5,203 nucleotides of DNA, taken from contig JAUXGC010000097.1 in NCBI GenBank assembly GCA_030622375.1, positions 1 through 5,203 on the forward strand, written 5' to 3'. The notes beneath the pieces were generated by a model. That model did not search any database. It worked only from the letters and a program-made list of their open reading frames with translations, and was not told the DNA's origin. The translations under genes and the position numbers were made by a program. Positions 1-5,203 of this stretch are shown here, in pieces; positions within the stretch are counted from its first letter, which is position 1; the number at the start of each line of letters is the position of its first letter. This DNA is from Sulfurovum sp. Lineage in GTDB: Bacteria > Campylobacterota > Campylobacteria > Campylobacterales > Sulfurovaceae.

Positions 1-629
1 ACCTGAAAAATAGAGTGTGAGCAAAATAGAATTGTAGTACCAGATGCCTTGAGTCGCATAATACTATCAAAAGATCGTTTTGCAAAACTTCCATCACCCA
101 CACTCAAGGCCTCATCAATAATCAAAACATCTGGTTCAACATTGATAGCCGTAGCAAAGGCAAGTCTGGCAAACATACCACTACTGTAAGATTTGACTGG
201 CTGATAAATAAACTCACCTATGTCTGCAAAATCAAGTATGCTATCTACCTTCGCGTCTATCTCTTCTTTTGTAAAACCCATAAGTGTACCATTGAGATAG
301 ATATTTTCCAATCCTGTCATATCTGGGTTAAATCCAGCTCCCAACTCCAACAGTGAAGCAATTTTTCCTTGAACCTCGACGCCACCTGATGTTTGAGTTA
401 AGACTCCTGTAACCATCTTAAGTAGTGTTGATTTACCTGCACCATTTTTCCCAACAACACCAACTGTTTTTCCTTTTTCTATCTCAAATGAGACATTATC
501 CATGGCATAATAGTCATGATGATATGACTTTCTAAAAGGATTAAGAGCCTCTTTCAATCTATCTTGCGGCTTATTATATAGATGATATATTTTAGTAAGT
601 CCTTCAACTCTTATAGCTATATTACTCAT
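1..629 (-). CDS. wzt: ABC transporter ATP-binding protein, Wzt type (polysaccharide export), C-terminus cut by window edge
   Basis: This is the cytoplasmic ATPase that powers export of a lipid-linked polysaccharide through the permease encoded just upstream. My translation from the ATG at 629-627 gives 209 complete codons before the window ends. An N-terminal stretch with the R-L-K-E-A pattern (about residues 24-28) precedes the fold, as in the Wzt/TagH/KpsT group. Walker A is GKNGAGKST (60-68). The Q-loop region reads LLELGAGFNP (93-102). The signature is the degenerate YSSGM (148-152) usual for this family. Walker B is VLIID (168-172) followed by E173, and the H-loop is SHS with H205. The ATG overlaps the permease stop as TAATG. 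The Shine-Dalgarno is weak (GGA nine bases upstream), so translational coupling is likely. Whether a C-terminal carbohydrate-binding domain follows, as in some Wzt proteins, cannot be seen. Family is confident; the exact exported glycan is inferred. Confidence 0.93.
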   Translation of the reverse strand, partial: MSNIAIRVEGLTKIYHLYNKPQDRLKEALNPFRKSYHHDYYAMDNVSFEIEKGKTVGVVGKNGAGKSTLLKMVTGVLTQTSGGVEVQGKIASLLELGAGFNPDMTGLENIYLNGTLMGFTKEEIDAKVDSILDFADIGEFIYQPVKSYSSGMFARLAFATAINVEPDVLIIDEALSVGDGSFAKRSFDSIMRLKASGTTILFCSHSIFQ

Positions 630-1420
630 TACAGAACATCCGCGAAGTGTGGTCTAAGTTTTTTGAAAGTCAATCCACCTAGCACAAAAAGGGTAGTAGT
701 AATTACCCAAAAATAGATTGTCATATTCATATCTTCCCAAAACCATTTATGATATATCATACTATTGCGGTACCCTTCTATAATGTAAACTATGGGATTT
801 AGTTCTATAATCCAATGATATCTCTCTGGTATCATTTTAATATCCCAAAATATTGGAGTAAGCCAAAACCCAAATTGAATCATCATAATAACAAATTGTC
901 CCATATCTTTAAAAAACACTACAACCGAAGAGGTAATCCACGAAATTCCTAAAAGTAAAACCGATGTGGCAAAGAAATAGTATATTGTTTGTATCCAATA
1001 CAGTTCAGGAGAATAACCATAGTATATAAACATTGCAAACATAAAAAAGATAAAAAATAGATGTATAACCGAAGCACTTAAAAGTGATATAATAGGCAAC
1101 ATACTAACTCTAAATACAACCTTTTTGACTAAAAATATATTTGACAAAATACTGTTTGTTCCATTAGATAGCCCCTCTGCAAAAAAGAACCAAGGAAACA
1201 TCCCTGCTACCAACCACAGTATAAAAGGGAAATCATCGACAGGTTTTGCTTTAAATCCAACTTGGAACACAAACCAGAAAATAAGAATAGTTGCGGTTGG
1301 TTGTATAAATGCCCATGCAATACCAAGTATATTACCAAGATATTTTTGCTTAAAATCATTTTTAGTCAGTGACCACAATAGCCTTCTATTTTGGATAATA
1401 GCTTTTAAAAATCCAAACAC
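629..1420 (-). CDS. wzm: ABC-2 type polysaccharide export permease, Wzm type
   Basis: This inner-membrane permease of 263 residues would pair with the adjacent ATPase to flip or export a lipid-linked glycan. It has about six hydrophobic segments, roughly at residues 33-54, 63-80, 105-133, 145-170, 175-193 and 235-253. Family landmarks are the N-terminal cytoplasmic stretch DFKQKYLGNILG (22-33), FWLTPIFW (185-192), NPIVYIIEGYR (208-218) and the C-terminal LRPHFADVL. The length is normal for the ABC-2 O-antigen/teichoic acid exporter family. The start is a GTG directly after the rfbB stop codon. An AGGA eight bases upstream, inside the last codons of rfbB, supports it. It follows four dTDP-rhamnose genes, which suggests a rhamnose-containing cargo. 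A capsule or teichoic-acid-like exporter (KpsM/TagG type) is the main alternative, but the gene pair and context favour O-antigen. Confidence 0.93.
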   Translation of the reverse strand: MFGFLKAIIQNRRLLWSLTKNDFKQKYLGNILGIAWAFIQPTATILIFWFVFQVGFKAKPVDDFPFILWLVAGMFPWFFFAEGLSNGTNSILSNIFLVKKVVFRVSMLPIISLLSASVIHLFFIFFMFAMFIYYGYSPELYWIQTIYYFFATSVLLLGISWITSSVVVFFKDMGQFVIMMIQFGFWLTPIFWDIKMIPERYHWIIELNPIVYIIEGYRNSMIYHKWFWEDMNMTIYFWVITTTLFVLGGLTFKKLRPHFADVL

Positions 1421-2449
1421 TTAATTTATCCTATACTTACTTAAGTACCACTCTACAGTCTTGATAATCCCGCTGTCAAAATTTTCATCAGCCTTCCAAC
1501 CAAGTTTGTTTTCCAGTTTATCTGCATCTATGGCATACCTTCTGTCGTGTCCTGCACGATCTTCCACAAAAGTAATAAGTGTTTTATAGCTATTCTCTTT
1601 TGGAATTTTTTTATCTAAAATACTACAAATAGTATCTACTATTTGTAAGTTGGTTCTCTCGTTTCTTCCACCAATATTATAAACATTGGCCTCTTCCCCA
1701 GTATGGTATACTAGGTCTATTCCTTTACAGTGATCAAGCACATAAAGCCAATCTCTAATGTTTTTACCATCTCCATAAATAGGGATAGCTTCACCAGCCA
1801 ATGCCTTCCTAATAATAGTAGGAATTAACTTTTCATCATGCTGTTTAGGTCCATAGTTATTTGAGCAGTTGGTTATAACGGTATTGAGTCCATAAGTTTC
1901 CTGATAAGCCCTTACTACCATATCGGAGCTTGCTTTGGAAGCTGAATATGGAGAATTTGGTGCATAAGGTGTCTCTTCTGTAAAAAGGTCTGTTTCGTTT
2001 AGAGTTCCATAAACTTCATCTGTTGAAATATGGTGAAATCTGCATCCAGCATAATCTTTTTTATACTCAAATGGTTTATTCATCCAAAATTTTTGGGCTA
2101 CATCTATCAAAGTAAAAGTGCCATTCACATTGGTTTGCATAAATAGACCTGGGTTTTTTATAGAGTTATCTACATGTGACTCTGCTGCAAAATGAATCAC
2201 ACCTCTTATATCATACTCATCAAATATAAACTCTACAAGTTCACGATTGCAGATATCGCCTTTGATAAATTTATATTTTGGGTTATTCTCGCACTCATTT
2301 AAATTTGCTAAGTCACCTGCATAAGTAAGCAAATCTAAATTAACCAAATTATACTCTTTATATTTATCTAAAAAATATGGTACAAAGTTTGACCCTATGA
2401 AGCCTGCACATCCTGTAAGTAATATCGTTTTATCATTATTATCAAACAT
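1421..2449 (-). CDS. rfbB: dTDP-glucose 4,6-dehydratase
   Basis: RfbB (RmlB) removes water from dTDP-D-glucose to form dTDP-4-keto-6-deoxy-D-glucose, the second step to dTDP-L-rhamnose, in the cytoplasm using bound NAD. The 342-residue protein is full length for this extended short-chain dehydrogenase family. The Rossmann motif TGCAGFIGSN spans residues 12-21. The catalytic STDEVYG is at 142-148, with T143, D144 and E145, and Y168-xxx-K172 is in YSASK. Family blocks SNNYGP (196-201), IYGDGKNIRDWLYV (224-237) and EDRAGHDRRYAID (296-308) are all present. The ATG start abuts the rfbD stop codon with no gap. A purine-rich GGGAGAGAGA stretch at the end of rfbD serves as ribosome binding site. Specificity for the dTDP-sugar is inferred from the strong family match and the three sister genes alongside. 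Confidence 0.97.
   Translation of the reverse strand: MFDNNDKTILLTGCAGFIGSNFVPYFLDKYKEYNLVNLDLLTYAGDLANLNECENNPKYKFIKGDICNRELVEFIFDEYDIRGVIHFAAESHVDNSIKNPGLFMQTNVNGTFTLIDVAQKFWMNKPFEYKKDYAGCRFHHISTDEVYGTLNETDLFTEETPYAPNSPYSASKASSDMVVRAYQETYGLNTVITNCSNNYGPKQHDEKLIPTIIRKALAGEAIPIYGDGKNIRDWLYVLDHCKGIDLVYHTGEEANVYNIGGRNERTNLQIVDTICSILDKKIPKENSYKTLITFVEDRAGHDRRYAIDADKLENKLGWKADENFDSGIIKTVEWYLSKYRIN
1429..1432 (-). promoter_or_regulatory. Shine-Dalgarno AGGA that fixes the GTG start of the permease gene
   Basis: On the minus strand AGGA lies eight bases before the GTG at 1420-1418 and inside the codons for the C-terminal residues of RfbB. No ATG competes nearby. The permease N-terminus MFGFLKAI with a charged stretch before the first membrane segment fits this start. 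Confidence 0.6.
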
Positions 2450-3316
2450 CTATTTTCTCTCTCCCATTTTCTTTAAACACTCATCTAAACTATCTTTCCA
2501 ATACGGAATACTTATATTAAATTTACTTTTGATTTTTGATTTATTTAGCAAGCTGTAGTGCGGTCTTGAAGCTGGCGTGGGATACTCTTTTGTCTCTATT
2601 GGATTAATCTTACAATCTAATTTTGCCATTCTCATTATCTCTTTTGCAAAATCATACCAACTCAATACACCTTCATTTGAATAGTGGTATATTTCAACTT
2701 TTTCATTATCCATTTGTGGCAATATCTCTAAAATAGTTTGAGCCAAATCTTTTGCATAAGTTGGAGTGCCAACTTGATCAAATATTACACCCAACTCATC
2801 TCTCTCTTTCCCAAGTCTAAGCATTGTTTTTACAAAATTAGCTCCAAAACTACTATAAACCCATGAAGTTCTTATGATAATAGAATCTTTAGGATTGATT
2901 TTTTGCATTACTTTTTCACCATCAAGCTTAGTTAGTCCATAAACTCCATCTGGATTGGTTATCTCACTCTCAATATATGGCATATAATTTTTACCGTCAA
3001 ATACATAGTCAGTAGAGATATGTACCATTTTTATATCTTTGTCCTTTGCAATTTGTGCCAAATATTTAACTGCCTGATGATTAATCTTGTCTGCATGCTC
3101 CTCATCTTCCTCAGCTCTATCGACTGCTGTATAGGCTGCACAATTTATAATTGCATTTATCTTATTGAGGTCAATAAATTTGTGAATCTCTATTTCATCT
3201 GTAATATCTAGTGTATTTTTATCAGTAAAAAAAAAGTTATACTCGTACCCTAAAGATAATGCCTCTATGTCACTTCCCAACTGTCCATTAGCACCTGTTA
3301 CCAAGATATTAAGCAT
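2450..3316 (-). CDS. rfbD: dTDP-4-dehydrorhamnose reductase
   Basis: RfbD (RmlD) carries out the last step, NAD(P)H-dependent reduction of dTDP-4-keto-L-rhamnose to dTDP-L-rhamnose. The 288-residue protein is full length for the family. It has the nucleotide-binding GANGQLGSD at residues 8-16, STDYVFDG at 101-108, and the catalytic Y126-xxx-K130 in YGLTK. Together with T102 these match the Thr/Tyr/Lys triad known for RmlD. Further family blocks are RTSWVYS (149-155), FDQVGTPTYAKDLA (179-192) and RPHYSLL (251-257). The ATG lies inside the end of rfbC (8-bp overlap) and has GGAG nine bases upstream, so translation is probably coupled. An oddity is a run of nine T on the coding strand encoding F28-F30, described separately. 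Confidence 0.96.
   Translation of the reverse strand: MLNILVTGANGQLGSDIEALSLGYEYNFFFTDKNTLDITDEIEIHKFIDLNKINAIINCAAYTAVDRAEEDEEHADKINHQAVKYLAQIAKDKDIKMVHISTDYVFDGKNYMPYIESEITNPDGVYGLTKLDGEKVMQKINPKDSIIIRTSWVYSSFGANFVKTMLRLGKERDELGVIFDQVGTPTYAKDLAQTILEILPQMDNEKVEIYHYSNEGVLSWYDFAKEIMRMAKLDCKINPIETKEYPTPASRPHYSLLNKSKIKSKFNISIPYWKDSLDECLKKMGERK
3227..3235 (-). repeat. Homopolymer T9 tract inside rfbD
   Basis: The coding strand has nine consecutive T, read as three TTT codons for F28, F29 and F30 of RfbD. It is the longest single-base run I noticed in the window. In this copy the reading frame is intact on both sides of it. Runs of this length can slip during replication, but no variation is visible in a single sequence. 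Confidence 0.95.
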
Positions 3317-3884
3317 AATAATCTACTCCATAATCAAAAATATCATCTGTCTCATTTAACTTGGGTTGTTTGGTATCTTTTTTGGAGAGATTAAGCTCTT
3401 CGTGTGGAATTTGCCAATCTATTTTTAGAGAACTGTCATCAAAAGCTATGCCTCTGTCATTTTGTGGTGAATAGTAGTTGTCTACTTTATATGCAAATAC
3501 TGTATCATCTTCAAGTACCACAAATCCATGTGCAAATCCACGAGGCACTAAAAGTTGTCTTTTGTTGCTAGCACTTAATTCAACTGCTACATGTGTACCA
3601 AATGTAGGACTATTTTTTCTGATATCTACTGCTACATCAAGAACACTCCCTTGTATTACCCTTACCAGTTTGGTCTGTGCAGCAGGATGAAGCTGATAAT
3701 GAAGTCCTCTAAGAACTCCTCTTGAACTTTTAGACTCATTGTCTTGACAAAATCCTATTTTATATCCTAGAAACTCCTCTAGCTTATCTTCTCTAAAGGT
3801 TTCAGCGAAATAGCCTCTCTCATCGCCATGAACAGTTGGTTCACATATAACTACATCGGGTATATCTGTTCTTATAAAATTCAT
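3309..3884 (-). CDS. rfbC: dTDP-4-dehydrorhamnose 3,5-epimerase
   Basis: RfbC (RmlC) inverts C3 and C5 of dTDP-4-keto-6-deoxy-D-glucose to give dTDP-4-keto-L-rhamnose. The 191-residue protein has the expected length for this cupin-fold epimerase, which acts as a cytoplasmic dimer in known members. Visible family marks are [10 protein letters not shown] (21-30), the core [10 protein letters not shown] (55-64) with the catalytic base H62, K72 and R75 of [15 protein letters not shown] (113-121) with H119, and D170, which by spacing matches the aspartate paired with the catalytic histidine. The ATG overlaps the rfbA stop codon as ATGA (4 bp). A strong GGGGAG sits nine bases upstream within rfbA. 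The 3' end overlaps rfbD by 8 bp. Identity as the 3,5-epimerase, rather than a related 3-epimerase, is supported by the complete A, C, D, B gene set. Confidence 0.96.
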   Translation of the reverse strand: MNFIRTDIPDVVICEPTVHGDERGYFAETFREDKLEEFLGYKIGFCQDNESKSSRGVLRGLHYQLHPAAQTKLVRVIQGSVLDVAVDIRKNSPTFGTHVAVELSASNKRQLLVPRGFAHGFVVLEDDTVFAYKVDNYYSPQNDRGIAFDDSSLKIDWQIPHEELNLSKKDTKQPKLNETDDIFDYGVDYYA

Positions 3885-4771
3885 CTTGAAACACTCCCCT
3901 CATTAGCTCTTCGTATCAAATATTGACCATATTGGTTTTTCTTTAAAGGTAGTGCAAGTTCTAAAAGTTCCTCTTTAGATATATACCCCATCTCATATGC
4001 TATCTCTTCTATACAAGCAACTTTTAATCCTTGACGGTTTTCTATAGTTTGTATAAAGTTTGAAGCCTCAAGCAGACTCTCGTGCGTACCTGTGTCCAGC
4101 CATGCATACCCTCTACCCATCAATTCAACTTTCAGTCTGTTCTGGGCTAAATAATCTTGATTTAAGGTGGTTATTTCCAACTCGCCCCTGTGTGAGGGCT
4201 TAACCTCTTTTGCCTTTGTCACTACATCATTAGGATAAAAGTATAACCCTACAACAGCATAGTTGCTTTTTGGCTCTTCTGGCTTCTCTTCCAAAGAAGT
4301 TACATTTCCATCTTTGTCAAACTCCGCTACACCATACCTTTGAGGGTCTTTTACATAATATCCAAAAACAGTAGCTTTATTTTCACTTTGAGCATTTACA
4401 ACACTTTGTGCTAGCATATTTGTTAAACCATGCCCATAAAAAATATTATCTCCTAAAACCAAACATACATCATCATTGCCTATAAACTCTTCACCCAATA
4501 TAAATGCTTGTGCCAACCCATCTGGAGAGGGCTGAACCACATAAGAGAACTCCATGCCTATTTGAGACCCATCACCCAAAAGCTCTTCAAATCTTGGCAA
4601 GTCTCGTGGAGTAGAGATAATCAATACTTCTGTTATCCCCGCGAGCATCAAAACAGACAGAGGGTAATATATCATTGGTTTATCATATATAGGGACTAAT
4701 TGTTTAGAAACACCTTTTGTAATAGGATAAAGCCGTGTTCCGCTTCCTCCTGCTAATATTATGCCTTTCAC
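3881..4771 (-). CDS. rfbA: Glucose-1-phosphate thymidylyltransferase
   Basis: RfbA (RmlA) joins alpha-D-glucose-1-phosphate and dTTP to form dTDP-D-glucose and pyrophosphate, the entry step to dTDP-L-rhamnose. In known family members it is inhibited by the end product. The 296-residue protein is full length. It has the nucleotidyl-transferase signature [17 protein letters not shown] (8-24) with K23, PDGLAQAF (83-90), LGDNIFYG (106-113) with metal ligand D108, EEKP (161-164), GLYFYP (175-180), [10 protein letters not shown] (195-204) and WLDTGTH (224-230) with D226. The start is GTG at 4771-4769, read MKGIILAGG as is usual for the family. AAGGA nine bases upstream supports it, and no in-frame ATG lies nearby. 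It is the first gene of the operon and overlaps rfbC by 4 bp. Confidence 0.97.
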   Translation of the reverse strand: MKGIILAGGSGTRLYPITKGVSKQLVPIYDKPMIYYPLSVLMLAGITEVLIISTPRDLPRFEELLGDGSQIGMEFSYVVQPSPDGLAQAFILGEEFIGNDDVCLVLGDNIFYGHGLTNMLAQSVVNAQSENKATVFGYYVKDPQRYGVAEFDKDGNVTSLEEKPEEPKSNYAVVGLYFYPNDVVTKAKEVKPSHRGELEITTLNQDYLAQNRLKVELMGRGYAWLDTGTHESLLEASNFIQTIENRQGLKVACIEEIAYEMGYISKEELLELALPLKKNQYGQYLIRRANEGSVSR

Positions 4772-4780
4772 TTCTTTATG

Positions 4781-4785
4781 TCCTT
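4781..4785 (-). promoter_or_regulatory. Shine-Dalgarno AAGGA for the GTG start of rfbA
   Basis: On the minus strand AAGGA stands nine bases before the GTG. This supports GTG as the true start, as does the conserved family N-terminus beginning MKGIILAGG. Confidence 0.7.
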
Positions 4786-4795
4786 TGTTTTTTAT

Positions 4796-4810
4796 TAAAA
4801 GTAACTTTTA
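4796..4810. repeat. 15-bp palindrome in the rfbA leader
   Basis: TAAAAGT-A-ACTTTTA is a perfect inverted repeat with 7-bp arms around one central base. It lies about ten bases upstream of the rfbA Shine-Dalgarno and downstream of the proposed rfbA promoter. A one-base centre makes a stable RNA hairpin unlikely, so a DNA-binding site or chance in AT-rich sequence are the options. Confidence 0.4.
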
Positions 4811-4857
4811 TTGATATATATTATTCCAACTTAAAATTTACAAGTTTTATCACTTAT

Positions 4858-4872
4858 TAATTTTATAAATTA
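4858..4872. repeat. 15-bp AT-only inverted repeat overlapping the proposed rfbA -10 box
   Basis: TAATTT-TAT-AAATTA has perfect 6-bp arms around three bases. It is built only of A and T in an AT-rich gap, so chance is a strong alternative. Its position over the proposed minus-strand -10 hexamer is the only reason to note it. Confidence 0.25.
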
Positions 4873-4874
4873 TA
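4869..4874 (-). promoter_or_regulatory. Candidate -10 box of the rfbACDB-wzm-wzt operon
   Basis: The minus strand reads TATAAT here, a perfect match to the sigma-70 -10 consensus. Transcription would start near 4862 and leave a leader of about 90 bases before the rfbA GTG. No good -35 hexamer is seen at the usual distance; weak or absent -35 boxes are known in Campylobacterota promoters. A second, weaker possibility on the same strand is TTGTAA (4843-4838) with TATATA (4820-4815), 17 bases apart. Confidence 0.4.
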
Positions 4875-4887
4875 CGATTTTTATGCT

Positions 4888-4896
4888 TGATATACT
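4888..4896 (+). promoter_or_regulatory. Candidate extended -10 promoter for the divergent lipoprotein gene
   Basis: The plus strand reads TGA followed by TATACT, an extended -10 pattern with five of six consensus bases. It would give a leader of about 110 bases before the GTG at 5013. It is back to back with the proposed rfbA -10 box, about 14 bases apart. A nearer AT-rich alternative is TATATT at 4985-4990, which would leave only a very short leader. Confidence 0.3.
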
Positions 4897-4908
4897 ATGA
4901 TGTATACC
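4889..4908. repeat. Imperfect 20-bp dyad in the divergent promoter region
   Basis: GATATAC and GTATACC form 7-bp arms with one mismatch around a six-base spacer. The left arm overlaps the proposed plus-strand -10 box, which is where an operator could sit, but the match is short and may be chance. Confidence 0.25.
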
Positions 4909-5000
4909 AACCAACGCTATCTTTCATATCTTCTTAGTGATATTTCACGTTTTATGCACTAAAAAAAGATACTATAGGACTAGATATATTATACAAGACT

Positions 5001-5006
5001 AAGGAG
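5001..5006 (+). promoter_or_regulatory. Shine-Dalgarno AAGGAG for the GTG start of the lipoprotein gene
   Basis: A strong AAGGAG lies six bases before the GTG at 5013-5015. It selects this GTG over the out-of-frame TTG at 5011. The resulting N-terminus is a clean lipoprotein signal peptide. Confidence 0.75.
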
Positions 5007-5012
5007 TATATT

Positions 5013-5203
5013 GTGCATAAATTATTAAAAAGTACACTTTTTGCAAGTGTGCTTATATTACTAATATCGGGCTGTGCAAGTCATGAAAATTTTACAAAAA
5101 AATACAACTCTTGGGTGAGTAAAGATATCTCTTATCTTGTCCAACAGATAGGGTACCCAGATAGCACCTATCTTCTACCCAACAAAAATAAAGTCTATGT
5201 TTA
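5013..5203 (+). CDS. Small predicted lipoprotein, 3' end cut by window edge
   Basis: My translation gives 63 complete codons with no stop before the window ends. The N-terminus is a lipoprotein signal peptide: MHKLLKS with basic residues, a hydrophobic stretch at about 8-19, and the lipobox ISGC at 18-21, so C21 would be lipidated. The +2 residue is alanine, not aspartate, which in the E. coli sorting rule favours the outer membrane. The mature part has W34, L42 and a GYPDS stretch (47-51) before PNKNKVYV. That resembles small proteobacterial lipoproteins with a Trp, Leu, Gly-x-Pro pattern and a late Tyr-rich strand, which mostly have no known function. It is transcribed away from the rhamnose operon, so no shared job can be claimed. 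The start is GTG, chosen by the strong AAGGAG. Function unknown. Confidence 0.8.
   Translation, partial: MHKLLKSTLFASVLILLISGCASHENFTKKYNSWVSKDISYLVQQIGYPDSTYLLPNKNKVYV

Larger units (their letters stand above)
4772..5012. other. Divergent intergenic region between rfbA and the lipoprotein gene
   Basis: This 241-bp stretch is markedly richer in A and T than the genes on either side and holds no convincing small reading frame or RNA gene. It must contain the promoters for both divergent units. I see candidate -10 boxes on both strands, three small inverted repeats and a seven-A run at 4961-4967. No intrinsic terminator is visible, as expected between divergent genes. Confidence 0.7.

Noticed and set aside
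174..188. ABC signature reading YSSGM instead of LSGGQ, looking like a damaged ATPase
   Set aside because: The degenerate signature is normal for the Wzt/TagH/KpsT group, and Walker A, Walker B with E173 and the H-loop are intact.
1..629. Missing C-terminus of the ATPase as a possible pseudogene
   Set aside because: The reading frame is open up to base 1; the truncation is only the window edge.
1125..1424. Plus-strand open frame of 99 codons opposite the permease gene
   Set aside because: It is the antisense shadow of a clear membrane protein gene, with no recognisable domain and no reason to be translated.
3020..3211. Plus-strand open frame of 63 codons opposite rfbD
   Set aside because: It is Cys- and Ile-rich antisense of a well-conserved enzyme gene; no family match or convincing ribosome binding site is seen.
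3478..3690. Plus-strand open frame of 70 codons opposite rfbC
   Set aside because: It lies wholly within the conserved epimerase gene on the other strand and shows low-complexity Ser/Thr/Leu content typical of a shadow frame.
4508..4699. Plus-strand open frame of 63 codons opposite rfbA
   Set aside because: It lies entirely within the conserved nucleotidyltransferase gene and shows no protein-like features.
1..5203. A new defence, mobile or otherwise undescribed system
   Set aside because: All genes except the cut lipoprotein fall in well-known families with intact motifs. I see no transposase, integrase, attachment site, regular repeat array or unexplained large reading frame.

Overview
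This AT-rich window carries one compact minus-strand operon for dTDP-L-rhamnose synthesis and polysaccharide export, plus the start of an unrelated plus-strand lipoprotein gene. The AT-rich codon use, the dense packing with short overlaps, the Shine-Dalgarno style and the general look of the proteins suggest a Gram-negative bacterium. A free-living member of the Campylobacterota (Sulfurimonas, Sulfurovum or Arcobacter type) is my best guess. That placement is an impression from sequence feel, not a search result.

Layout from right to left, in the direction of transcription: rfbA (4771-3881), rfbC (3884-3309), rfbD (3316-2450), rfbB (2449-1421), a Wzm-type ABC-2 permease (1420-629) and a Wzt-type ATPase (629 to beyond base 1, so its C-terminus is missing). 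Every junction either overlaps (4, 8 and 1 bp) or abuts with no gap (two cases), so the six genes almost certainly share one transcript and are translationally coupled. The 241-bp gap 4772-5012 separates rfbA from a divergent gene starting at 5013. It is very AT-rich and holds plausible back-to-back promoters and three small inverted repeats. The divergent gene encodes a small lipoprotein and is cut by the right edge of the window.

How the genes work together: RfbA joins glucose-1-phosphate and dTTP to give dTDP-glucose. RfbB dehydrates it to the 4-keto-6-deoxy sugar, RfbC epimerises C3 and C5, and RfbD reduces the product to dTDP-L-rhamnose. The adjoining ABC transporter would carry a lipid-linked, probably rhamnose-containing glycan (O-antigen or similar) across the inner membrane. 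The glycosyltransferases that would use the rhamnose are not in the window and probably lie beyond base 1.

The four Rml enzymes carry the expected catalytic motifs and are full length. I see no frameshift, mobile element, RNA gene or CRISPR array, and no sign of a new kind of system. The points most worth a second look are a nine-T tract inside the rfbD coding sequence, the palindromes in the rfbA leader, and the unknown C-terminal architecture of Wzt.
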